From the NCBI GenBank assembly GCA_036505275.1, contig DASXTS010000468.1, positions 1 to 14,741 of the forward strand: DNA of 14,741 bases, read 5' to 3'. This DNA comes from DASXTS01 sp036505275 (GTDB taxonomy: Bacteria > Actinomycetota > Actinomycetes > Mycobacteriales > Pseudonocardiaceae). Positions within the stretch are counted from its first letter, which is position 1. Every line of letters starts with the position of its first letter. The notes below the pieces were generated by a model. It did no database searches. It was not told the origin of the DNA and saw only the letters and a program-made list of their open reading frames with translations. Both the position numbers and the translations under genes were made by a program. Positions 1-6,442 of this stretch are shown here, piece after piece.

Positions 1-1850
1 AGGATGTCGGTGACGGTGGGCAGGCCGAAGGCGTCATCGACGAAGTCGGCTGGGCGCAGCGTGCGCAGCCTGGCGGTGTCCCCGATGAGCTCGCGCAGCG
101 CGACGCCGGCGGTCGCCAGGATGCGCCGCACCACCGGGTAGGCCTCGGGGTGCACGCTGGAGGCGTCCAGCGGGTCGTCGCCGCCGGGGATGCGCAGGAA
201 ACCGGCGCACTGCTCGAACGCCTTGGGGCCGAGCCGCGGCACCTCGCGCAGCGCGCGCCGGGTGCGGAAGGACCCGTGCGTGTCGCGGTGCGTCACGATC
301 GAGACGGCAAGGCCCTCGCCCACGCCGGAGACCCGGCGCAGCAGCGGTGCCGACGCGGTGTTCACGTCGACTCCGACCGCATTGACGCAGTCCTCCACCA
401 CGGCGTCCAGCGAGCGGGACAGCTTGGACTCGGCGAGGTCGTGCTGGTACTGCCCGACGCCGATGGACTTGGGGTCGATCTTCACCAGCTCGGCGAGCGG
501 ATCCTGCAGCCGGCGGGCGATGGACACCGCGCCGCGCAGCGAGACATCCAGCTCCGGAAGCTCCGCCGAGGCCAGCGCCGAGGCGGAGTACACCGACGCG
601 CCCGCCTCGGACACCACCACCTTGGTGACACCGCCACCGGCTCGCGATACCACCTCGACGGCGAGCCGGTCGGTCTCGCGCGACGCGGTGCCGTTGCCGA
701 TCGCGATCAGCTCGACGCCGTGCCGCGCCACCAGTGTGTCCAGCACCGCAAGCGACTGGTCCCACTGCCGCCGCGGCTCGTGCGGGTAGATGGTCTCGGT
801 GGCCACCACCTTGCCGGTGGCGTCCACCACGGCGACCTTCACGCCGGTCCGCAGGCCAGGGTCGAGACCCATGGTCGGGCGGCCGCCAGCCGGCGCGGCC
901 AGCAGCAGGTCGCGCAGGTTGGCTGCGAATACCCGCACCGCCTCGTCCTCGGCGGCCTGCCGCAGCCGCATCCGCACGTCGATGCCGAGATGCACCAGGA
1001 TGCGGGTGCGCCAGGCCCAGGACACGGTCTCCAGCAGCCAGCGGTCGGCCGGCCGGCCGCGGTCGGCGATGCCGAAGCGGGCCGCGATGCGCCGCTCGCA
1101 GTCCTCGGCCGAGTCCGGCTCCACGGTCAGCGCCAGCACCTCCTCTTTCTCGCCGCGGAACAACGCCAGCACCCGATGCGACTTCAGCCTGGTGATCGGC
1201 TCGGCGAAGGCGAAGTAGTCGGCGAACTTGGCGCCGGCGTCCTGCTTGCCATCGCGCACCCGCGAGGCGAGCGTGCCGCGCGACCAGAGCTGTTCGCGCA
1301 GCTCGCCGATGAGATCGGCATCCTCGGCGAACTGCTCGACCAGGATGGCCCGCGCCCCGTCCAGGGCTGCGGCGACGTCCGCGACGCCCTTCTCGGCGTC
1401 GATGAACGCGACCGCCGCGGCCCGCGGCTCGACGGTCGGGTTGGCGAGCAGCCCGTCGGCGAGCGGCTGCAGCCCGGCCTCGCGGGCGATCTGCGCCTTG
1501 GTCCGGCGCTTGGGTTTGAACGGCAGGTAGATGTCCTCCAGCCGGGCCTTCGAGTCGGCAGCCAGGATCTGCGCCTCGAGCGCCGCGTCCAGCTTGCCTT
1601 GGCTCTTGATCGACTCGAGGATCGCGGACCGCCGTTCGTCCAGCTCGCGCAGGTAGCGCAGCCGCTCCTGCAGCGTGCGGAGCTGGGCGTCGTCCAGCGA
1701 GCCGGTCGCTTCCTTGCGGTACCTGGCGATGAAGGGCACGGACGCTCCGCCGTCCAGCAGCCCGACGGCGGCGGCCACCTGCCGCTCAGCGACGCCGAGC
1801 TCGTCGGCGATCCTGCGATGCACGGTCACGGTCACGGTCACGAGAGGCAT
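1..1850 (-). CDS. tex: Tex-family transcription accessory / RNA-binding protein (3' end outside window)
   Basis: Reading the minus strand from the ATG at 1850 gives 616 residues with no stop, running off the left edge. The family is recognised from the N-terminal Tex block (about residues 5-195, including LLDGGASVPFIARYRKEATG), the YqgF/RNase H-like block (about 315-455, with GLDPGLRTGVKVAVVD and TKVVVSEAGASVYSASALA), the helix-hairpin-helix block (SLDAVVEDCVNAVGVDVNTA, then PLLRRVSGVGEGLA) and the end FGLPTVTDIL. Full-length Tex is about 770-800 residues, so the missing part should hold the S1 RNA-binding domain. Tex is a cytoplasmic nucleic-acid-binding protein linked to transcription. An in-frame ATG at 1880 would add ten residues; neither start has a good ribosome site. 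I chose 1850 because the family begins only a few residues before the RIADELGV helix. It is divergent from the DinB gene and appears single-gene here. The first codons contain a hexamer repeat (CACGGT units, 1821-1842) giving alternating Val-Thr. Confidence 0.93.
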   Translation of the reverse strand, partial: MPLVTVTVTVHRRIADELGVAERQVAAAVGLLDGGASVPFIARYRKEATGSLDDAQLRTLQERLRYLRELDERRSAILESIKSQGKLDAALEAQILAADSKARLEDIYLPFKPKRRTKAQIAREAGLQPLADGLLANPTVEPRAAAVAFIDAEKGVADVAAALDGARAILVEQFAEDADLIGELREQLWSRGTLASRVRDGKQDAGAKFADYFAFAEPITRLKSHRVLALFRGEKEEVLALTVEPDSAEDCERRIAARFGIADRGRPADRWLLETVSWAWRTRILVHLGIDVRMRLRQAAEDEAVRVFAANLRDLLLAAPAGGRPTMGLDPGLRTGVKVAVVDATGKVVATETIYPHEPRRQWDQSLAVLDTLVARHGVELIAIGNGTASRETDRLAVEVVSRAGGGVTKVVVSEAGASVYSASALASAELPELDVSLRGAVSIARRLQDPLAELVKIDPKSIGVGQYQHDLAESKLSRSLDAVVEDCVNAVGVDVNTASAPLLRRVSGVGEGLAVSIVTHRDTHGSFRTRRALREVPRLGPKAFEQCAGFLRIPGGDDPLDASSVHPEAYPVVRRILATAGVALRELIGDTARLRTLRPADFVDDAFGLPTVTDI

Positions 1851-2059
1851 TGTGCCGGGTGCGGCGTCCACGAGAGCCATCGGGATTGCCGATCAAATTC
1901 GATAATGCAGATGTTTGAAATGGGTTATGGCGACTTGGAATGGTTGGCTTTCAAGTACTGCATTTCCGGCCTGGACTGTCGGTGGGCGGTGCGAGGATCG
2001 GCTCGCGCGTCTGGAAGGTTTGCAAGCGTCTGGTTGTCAGCGGAGGGGTGTGACGGCAC
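1851..2059. promoter_or_regulatory. Divergent intergenic region between tex and the DinB-group operon
   Basis: This gap separates two genes read away from each other, so it should hold both promoters. It is clearly more AT-rich than its surroundings between about 1885 and 1960, as expected of promoter DNA. I could not pick a convincing -35/-10 pair; weak candidates are TTGAAA at 1915-1920 and TTGGAA at 1935-1940 on the plus strand. An imperfect inverted repeat at 1933-1956 (ACTTGGAA, 8-base gap, TTTCAAGT; 7 of 8 positions pair) could be an operator. GGAGGGG at 2042-2048 is the likely ribosome site of the next gene. Confidence 0.35.
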
Positions 2060-2650
2060 GTGCCAGGACAGGTTCGCCCGGTAGCCGATGAGCGCGAGGG
2101 CCTGCTCGCTTACCTCGCACAGCAGCGCGACGCGGTCCGCATCGCGGCGCACGGCCTCACCGACGAGCAGGCCAGAGCGACCCCGGCGGTCAGCGCGCTG
2201 AGCATCGGCGGCCTGATCAAGCACCTCGCGGCCACCGAACGGGGCTGGCTGGACACCGTGCTGCAGCGGGACCGCGGCGGCACGGAGGAAGCCGAAAGCA
2301 ACTACCACGACGGCTTCCGGCTGACGCCGGACGAGACGCTGGCCGATGTGCTGGCGAGGTACGACGAGGTGGCCAAGGAGACCGAGGCGATCATCGCGGG
2401 CATCGCCGACCTCGGGCAGCCGGTGCCGGTGCCCAAGGGCGTGCCGTGGTTCCCCGACGACGTCGAGGCCTGGTCGGTGCGCTGGGTGCTGCTGCACCTG
2501 ATCGAGGAGACCGCCAGGCACGCGGGACACGCCGACATCGTGCGCGAGTCGGTGGACGGCGCGACCGCGTACGAGCTGATGGCCGCGGCCGAGGGCTGGC
2601 CGGCGACGGAGTGGCTCACGCCGTGGCAGCCGCCGTCCCCGTCCGAGTAG
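2060..2650 (+). CDS. DinB family protein (DUF664 type)
   Basis: A 196-residue protein starting at GTG, the first possible start after an in-frame TGA at 2051-2053, with GGAGGGG 11 bases upstream. The pattern is that of the actinobacterial DUF664 branch of the DinB four-helix fold: a first helix with LIKHLAATERGW (His55) and a late helix with HLIEETARHAGHADIVRE (His146, His154, His157), the three-histidine arrangement used for divalent metal binding. Some DinB-fold enzymes are mycothiol- or bacillithiol-dependent transferases or maleylpyruvate isomerases. Most DUF664 members have no proven reaction, and I make no specific claim. It is cytoplasmic, with no signal or membrane segment. It is followed after 18 bases by the hemerythrin gene, so the two are probably co-transcribed. 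Confidence 0.88.
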   Translation: MPGQVRPVADEREGLLAYLAQQRDAVRIAAHGLTDEQARATPAVSALSIGGLIKHLAATERGWLDTVLQRDRGGTEEAESNYHDGFRLTPDETLADVLARYDEVAKETEAIIAGIADLGQPVPVPKGVPWFPDDVEAWSVRWVLLHLIEETARHAGHADIVRESVDGATAYELMAAAEGWPATEWLTPWQPPSPSE

Positions 2651-2668
2651 CCCCGTGAACGGCCTGCG

Positions 2669-3208
2669 ATGACCGCTGGCGAGCTGGCATCAAACCCGCG
2701 CGGCGAGGCCCTGTTCGAGGAGCTGCGGTGGGTGCACCGCATGATCCGCGCCGACCTCGCGGCGGTGCGCCGGCTGGCCGAGGAGGTGCTGGCCGGCACG
2801 CCCGCCGACGAGGTCCGAGCCGGTTTACGCGGGCTGGCCGCCAGCGGTCCGCTGTGGTCGCTGCGGATGAACTGCCTGTACTGCTGCCGGTTCGTGCACT
2901 CGCACCACAACGCCGAGTCGCACCTGCTGTTTCCGGCCGTGCGCGCTTCGCGTCCCGCCATGGCCGACGTGGTTGACCGGCTGGAGGCGGACCACCTCGC
3001 GGTGGCCGGCCTGCTGGACGAGATCGAGGCCGCCGCCGGCGACCTGACCGCCGACGACCCGACCGCCGGCGACATCACGGCGGCCCGCCGCCGCGTCGTG
3101 GACGCACTGGCCGCGCTGGCCGACCGCCTGCTGGTGCACCTGGACTACGAGGAAGACCAGCTCGGACCCGTGCTGCGCACCTGGGATGGCTGGCCGTTTG
3201 GCTACTAA
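2669..3208 (+). CDS. Hemerythrin-domain (HHE) protein
   Basis: A 179-residue soluble helical protein. The non-haem diiron ligand pattern of the hemerythrin/HHE fold is visible in order: His23 in the first helix (ELRWVHRMIR), His79-x3-Glu83 (HSHHNAESHLLFP), His109 (EADHLAVAGLLDEIE) and His157-x3-Glu161 (HLDYEEDQL). Such proteins bind a diiron centre that senses or handles oxygen, NO or iron; the exact role here is unknown. The cysteines CLYCC at 69-73 sit just before the second ligand helix and are unusual enough to suggest redox or metal sensitivity (inference). ATG at 2669 is the only sensible start; the ribosome site is weak, fitting translation coupled to the upstream gene, which ends 18 bases earlier. 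The next gene begins 9 bases after the stop. Confidence 0.9.
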   Translation: MTAGELASNPRGEALFEELRWVHRMIRADLAAVRRLAEEVLAGTPADEVRAGLRGLAASGPLWSLRMNCLYCCRFVHSHHNAESHLLFPAVRASRPAMADVVDRLEADHLAVAGLLDEIEAAAGDLTADDPTAGDITAARRRVVDALAALADRLLVHLDYEEDQLGPVLRTWDGWPFGY

Positions 3209-3217
3209 GGTCGGCTC

Positions 3218-4138
3218 GTGCAGCTGGAGGAGGTGGCCAGGGAGCTCTACGCCGCGCCGCCCGGCGAGTTCGTCGCTGCTCGCAACGAGTACGCGCGGCA
3301 GGCCAAGGCGGCCGGTGACAAGCAGCTGGCCGACGAGCTGCGCAAGCTGCGCCGCCCGACGCAGAGCGCCTGGCTGGTCAATCTGCTGCTGCGGCAGCAA
3401 CGTGAGCTGGTCGACGAGCTGCTCGACGTCGGCGCGGAGTTCCGGGGCGAGCCGCTGACCCGCGAGAGGCTCCAGGAGCTCTCCACCAAGCGCCGCGAGC
3501 TGCTGCAGCGCCTTCAGGTGGACGCCGAGCGGCTCAGCGCCGAGGCCGGCATGCAGCTGACCGCCGACCGCGCACGCGAGGTGGAGACGACCCTGGCGGC
3601 CGCGGTGGCCGACCCGGACGCCGCCGAACAGGTACGCCGCGGCGCGCTCGTGACGCCCTTGTCCTACTCGGGGCTCGGGCCAGAGTTGCAGTTCGTCCCG
3701 CAGCCCCGGCCGGCCGCCGCGCTAACGGGCGCCGCCGAAAACACCGCCCCTGCCGAACCGCTGACCGACGCGACCACGGCTGCCGCCGACCGGCTCGACG
3801 AAGCCGACCGGGATGCCGCGGCCCGACGACCCGGCCGCGGCCGAGCGGACGGTCGACCAACCGCCGGCGCGCGCGCAGCGAGGCCGGCAGAACCGGACAC
3901 AGGGGCCGCGGCCGAGCGGGCCGCACGCCTGGTCAAGCAGCGCACCGAGGCCTGGCAGGACGCCGTCCGGTACCGGGATGGTCTGGTCCGCCGGCGCGAC
4001 GAGCTACGCGCCGAGATCCGGCGCATTCAACAGCGCCTCGACCGGGTGGAGAACGAGCTGGCCGATGCCGAGCGGGAGGCCAAGGCCGCCGAGGACGGCC
4101 TCGAGCAGGCCAGGGCGGCGGCCGGCGGACCTCGATAG
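3218..4138 (+). CDS. Uncharacterised coiled-coil protein with disordered linker
   Basis: I do not recognise a named family. The 306-residue protein starts with GTG (AAGG about 6 bases upstream). Residues 1-130 are helical and charged (ELYAAPPGEFVAARNEYAR, then KLRRPTQSAWLVNLLLRQ). Residues about 155-235 are rich in Ala, Pro, Arg and Thr and look disordered. Residues 236-303 form a continuous charged coiled coil (DELRAEIRRIQQRLDRVENE). There is no signal peptide or membrane segment. Between about 3815 and 3900 the third-position G/C preference moves to the +1 frame, as if two cancelling frameshifts lie in the linker (see findings). It is probably the last gene of the DinB-hemerythrin group. 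Its N-terminal part resembles an actinobacterial hypothetical family, but I cannot assign a function. Confidence 0.82.
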   Translation: MQLEEVARELYAAPPGEFVAARNEYARQAKAAGDKQLADELRKLRRPTQSAWLVNLLLRQQRELVDELLDVGAEFRGEPLTRERLQELSTKRRELLQRLQVDAERLSAEAGMQLTADRAREVETTLAAAVADPDAAEQVRRGALVTPLSYSGLGPELQFVPQPRPAAALTGAAENTAPAEPLTDATTAAADRLDEADRDAAARRPGRGRADGRPTAGARAARPAEPDTGAAAERAARLVKQRTEAWQDAVRYRDGLVRRRDELRAEIRRIQQRLDRVENELADAEREAKAAEDGLEQARAAAGGPR

Positions 4139-4166
4139 CGCCGCATTTGCCGCCGCGCGCCACCTG

Positions 4167-4213
4167 CTGTTCATCTTCTGTTCAATCATCGGCAACCCAC
4201 CCTGGGGTAAACA
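4167..4213 (+). promoter_or_regulatory. PHO-box-like direct repeat with probable -10 for a leaderless transcript
   Basis: CTGTTCA occurs twice exactly 11 bases apart (4167-4173 and 4178-4184), giving two 11-base units that begin GTTCA at 4169 and 4180. That is the layout of Streptomyces PhoP boxes (tandem 11-base units with a GTTCACC-like core). TAAACA at 4208-4213 fits a -10 element; the second unit ends at 4190, 17 bases before it, where a -35 element would be. Transcription would then begin at or next to the ATG at 4220. This is a pattern match by eye; the regulator is inferred. Confidence 0.35.
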
Positions 4214-4219
4214 GTGACC

Positions 4220-4450
4220 ATGACTGAGCCACGGACGGTGGACACCATCGCGGCGTCCTCGGACCAGATCGAGGCACAGCTGGATCAGGTCGAGACCAGG
4301 CTGGTCAACGAGTACGGATCGATCGACGAGGACACCGTCCGCCGCCATGTGCGCGCCGAACGCACGCAGTACGCCGACGCGAAGGTCCAAGTCTTCGTGC
4401 CCATCCTGGTGGAGCGCGCAGTCCGCGACAGACTCGCTGGCGCCCACTAG
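4220..4450 (+). CDS. Small three-helix-bundle-type protein
   Basis: A 76-residue protein from the ATG at 4220; a GTG six bases earlier would add two residues. The body is three predicted helices: SSDQIEAQLDQVETRLVNEY, then DEDTVRRHVRAERTQYADA and VQVFVPILVERAVRDRL. The last two resemble the short actinobacterial proteins annotated as three-helix bundle dimerisation domain proteins (consensus like VRRHVxxE...FVPxLVERxVR). No enzyme motif, signal or membrane segment is visible. The molecular role is unknown; such proteins are probably small dimers. It has its own upstream control region (PHO-box-like repeat and TAAACA) and is 138 bases from the start I chose for fetB, so it is probably a separate unit. 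Confidence 0.75.
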   Translation: MTEPRTVDTIAASSDQIEAQLDQVETRLVNEYGSIDEDTVRRHVRAERTQYADAKVQVFVPILVERAVRDRLAGAH

Positions 4451-4461
4451 TAGCGCCCTCC

Positions 4462-4563
4462 CCCGGCGTGTCCGCGGGTCCGGCCAGGTGAGTCGGGCGT
4501 TTCAGCACATCCCAATGTGTCCACACTGCCAAATCATGTGGATGAACGCGCGGACACGCCGGG
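4462..4563 (+). repeat. 102-base element bounded by a 15-bp perfect inverted repeat
   Basis: The arms 4462-4476 (CCCGGCGTGTCCGCG) and 4549-4563 (CGCGGACACGCCGGG) are exact reverse complements across a 72-base interior. The interior holds smaller hairpins: CACAT/ATGTG around a 4-base loop (4506-4519), or alternatively TCCACA/TGTGGA around 4520-4542; these two cannot both form because they overlap closely. It lies between the small helical gene and fetB, and would be in the fetB leader if the 4589 start is right. It could be an RNA control structure or a miniature-element remnant; no flanking target duplication is visible. Confidence 0.6.
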
Positions 4564-4588
4564 CGGCGGGCAGACGTGGGGGCGGCGG

Positions 4589-5332
4589 GTGACGGCCATT
4601 GCGGTGGGGCCCGTCCTGGCCGGGGTGCTGGGGCTGCTCACGGTGCTGGCAGCGGCGGTGGTATGGGTCGGCGGGCTCGGTGACCCCCGCCGCGTGGCGA
4701 CCGCGGCCGCCCGGGCCACGGTGCAGCTGGCCGCGGTGTCTCTGCTCATCACGGCCGTGCTGCGCTCGTGGTGGTGGACGGCATTCTTCATCGCAGTAAT
4801 GGCGGCGGTGGCCGCGGCCACGTCCACCGGACGCATCGGCCGGCTGACGCGGCTGCGGTTCACGCCATGGACCGTCGTGCCGATCACCGCCGGCACCGCA
4901 CCGGTGGTCGCGTTGCTACTGGTCACCGGGCTGGTTCCAACCGTGCCGGTCGCCGTGGTGCCGATCGCGGGCATCCTCATCGGCGGGGCGATGACGGCCA
5001 CCTCGCTGGCCGGCCGGCGCGCGCTGGACGAGTTGCGCGGCCGGCACGGGGAGTACGAAGCTGCGCTGGCACTCGGCCTGCCGCCAAGGGATGCCGCCCT
5101 TGAGATCTGCCGCCCGAGCGCCGGGCAGGCGCTGGTGCCCGGCATGGATCAGACCCGCACCGTCGGGCTGGTCATCCTGCCCGGCGCTTTCGTCGGCATG
5201 CTGCTCGGCGGCGCCAGCCCGGTGCAGGCCGGTGTCACCCAGCTCGTCGTGCTGGTCGCTCTGCTCGCCGTGCAGGCGGTCGCGGCGCTGATCACAATGG
5301 AGCTGGTGGCCAGGGGCCGTGAGCACCGGTGA
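4589..5332 (+). CDS. fetB: FetB-type (UPF0014) ABC transporter permease
   Basis: From GTG 4589 the protein is 247 residues, an integral membrane protein with about six or seven hydrophobic segments (roughly residues 4-29, 43-58, 62-78, 96-117, 121-141, 190-208, 214-238). The UPF0014/FetB signature is plain: RATVQLAAVSLLI, then IGGAMTATSLAGRRALDELR, and HGEYEAALALGLPPRDAALE followed by MDQTRTVGLVILPGAFVGML. In E. coli, FetAB exports iron. The ATPase partner FetA is not in this window. Starts at 4517 (271 residues) or 4538 are possible, but they would put the 15-bp inverted repeat inside the gene and add a hydrophilic tail; from 4589 the distance to the RATVQL motif matches E. coli FetB. Its stop faces the paaE stop with 6 bases between. 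Confidence 0.86.
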   Translation: MTAIAVGPVLAGVLGLLTVLAAAVVWVGGLGDPRRVATAAARATVQLAAVSLLITAVLRSWWWTAFFIAVMAAVAAATSTGRIGRLTRLRFTPWTVVPITAGTAPVVALLLVTGLVPTVPVAVVPIAGILIGGAMTATSLAGRRALDELRGRHGEYEAALALGLPPRDAALEICRPSAGQALVPGMDQTRTVGLVILPGAFVGMLLGGASPVQAGVTQLVVLVALLAVQAVAALITMELVARGREHR

Positions 5333-5342
5333 GTGTGCTCAC
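5319..5342. terminator. Hairpin spanning both convergent stop codons (fetB / paaE)
   Basis: GTGAGCAC (5319-5326) and GTGCTCAC (5335-5342) form a perfect 8-bp stem around an 8-base loop. The fetB stop (5330-5332) is in the loop and the paaE stop (5339-5341 on the minus strand) is in one arm. As the two genes converge with 6 bases between, this is the natural place for a two-way terminator. There is no U-tract on either side, as is common in actinobacteria. Confidence 0.5.
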
Positions 5343-6436
5343 CCGTCATAGTCCACGGTGGCCTTCTCGCTCACCGGCAGCGACTGGCAGGTGAGCACGA
5401 ACCCGGCGTCCAGCTCGGACTGGTCGAGCGCGAAGTTGCGCCGCATGACCACCTCGCCGTCAACCAGCCTGGCCCGGCAGGTGCCGCACACTCCGCCCTT
5501 GCAGGCGAACGGCAGGTCGGGGCGGATCCGCTGGGCACCTTCCAGCACGGTGACGTCACGCGGCAGGGTGATCGTCGTGGACCGGCCGTCCAGCACCACG
5601 GTGATCTCGCTGCTCGGGCCCTCCAGGGCCGGGTCCTCGTGCCGAACCAGGGCCGGCGGGGTGTCCTCGACGTAGAACAGCTCCTTGTGCACTCGCTGCG
5701 GCGGCACCCCGAACTCCGACAGAACAGCCTGGGCGTCGGTGACCATGCCGTACGGCCCACACAGCCACCAGTGGTCGACGGCGGCCGGGTCGACCAGCCG
5801 CGGCAGCAGGGTGCGCAGCTTCGCGGCGTCCAGCCGTCCGGTGAGCAGCTCCGCCTCGCGCGGCTCCCTGGACAGCACGTGCGCCAGCTCGAGCCGCGGC
5901 GGATAGGCGTCCTTCAGGTCGGCCAGCTCGTCGGCGAACATCACGGTGTCGGTGCGGCGGTTGCCGTAGAGCACGGTGGCACGGGTCGCGGCGTGCGCGG
6001 GCAGCACCGAGGCCACGATGGACAGCACCGGTGTGATGCCGGAGCCGGCCGCGATCAGCACGTGATGCGACGGCCGGTCCAGGTCCGGGGTGAACATGCC
6101 GGCCGGCGGCATGACCTCGATCTCGTCGCCCGGCCGTACCTCCCGCACCAGCCACGGGGAGAACGCGCCGTCCGGCACCTCCCGTACGCCGATGCGCGGC
6201 GGCGCGCCGGCCGGCGAGCACAGCGAGTACGAACGGCGCTCCTCCCGGCCGCCGAAGAACCGGCGCACGGTCAGCGACTGGCCGGGCCGGAACGTGTACT
6301 CCTCGGCCAGCTCCGCCGGCACGTCGAAGGTCACCGCGACGGCGTCGGCGCACAGCTTCTCCACCGAGACCACCCGCAGCGGGTGGAACCCGGCACGGCG
6401 GCGTGACCCGGCAGCGCGGTCGGACAGCACGGTCAC
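5339..6436 (-). CDS. paaE: Phenylacetyl-CoA 1,2-epoxidase, reductase subunit PaaE
   Basis: A 365-residue flavin/iron-sulphur reductase that passes electrons from NADPH to the PaaA diiron centre. Domains in order: FAD-binding barrel (about 15-118, with RSYSLCS at 69-74), nucleotide-binding domain (about 123-250, with GSGITPV at 131-137 and CGPYGM at 226-231), and a C-terminal plant-type [2Fe-2S] ferredoxin domain (about 275-360) with Cys312, Cys317, Cys320 (CKGGVCGTC) and Cys350. Length matches the family (about 350-365). The GTG start at 6436 lies 6 bases after the paaD stop; AAGGAG is within the last codons of paaD. It is the last gene of the operon, ending at the convergent hairpin. Confidence 0.96.
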   Translation of the reverse strand: MTVLSDRAAGSRRRAGFHPLRVVSVEKLCADAVAVTFDVPAELAEEYTFRPGQSLTVRRFFGGREERRSYSLCSPAGAPPRIGVREVPDGAFSPWLVREVRPGDEIEVMPPAGMFTPDLDRPSHHVLIAAGSGITPVLSIVASVLPAHAATRATVLYGNRRTDTVMFADELADLKDAYPPRLELAHVLSREPREAELLTGRLDAAKLRTLLPRLVDPAAVDHWWLCGPYGMVTDAQAVLSEFGVPPQRVHKELFYVEDTPPALVRHEDPALEGPSSEITVVLDGRSTTITLPRDVTVLEGAQRIRPDLPFACKGGVCGTCRARLVDGEVVMRRNFALDQSELDAGFVLTCQSLPVSEKATVDYDG

Positions 6437-6442
6437 GGCGGC

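Noticed and set aside
150..2084. 644-codon plus-strand open frame
   Set aside because: It is the antisense shadow of tex; the product is His/Gly/Arg-rich low-quality sequence with no family pattern, while the minus strand gives a textbook Tex protein.
4517..4588. Earlier start for fetB
   Set aside because: Possible, but it adds a hydrophilic tail unlike the family and places the 15-bp inverted repeat in the coding region; kept only as an alternative.
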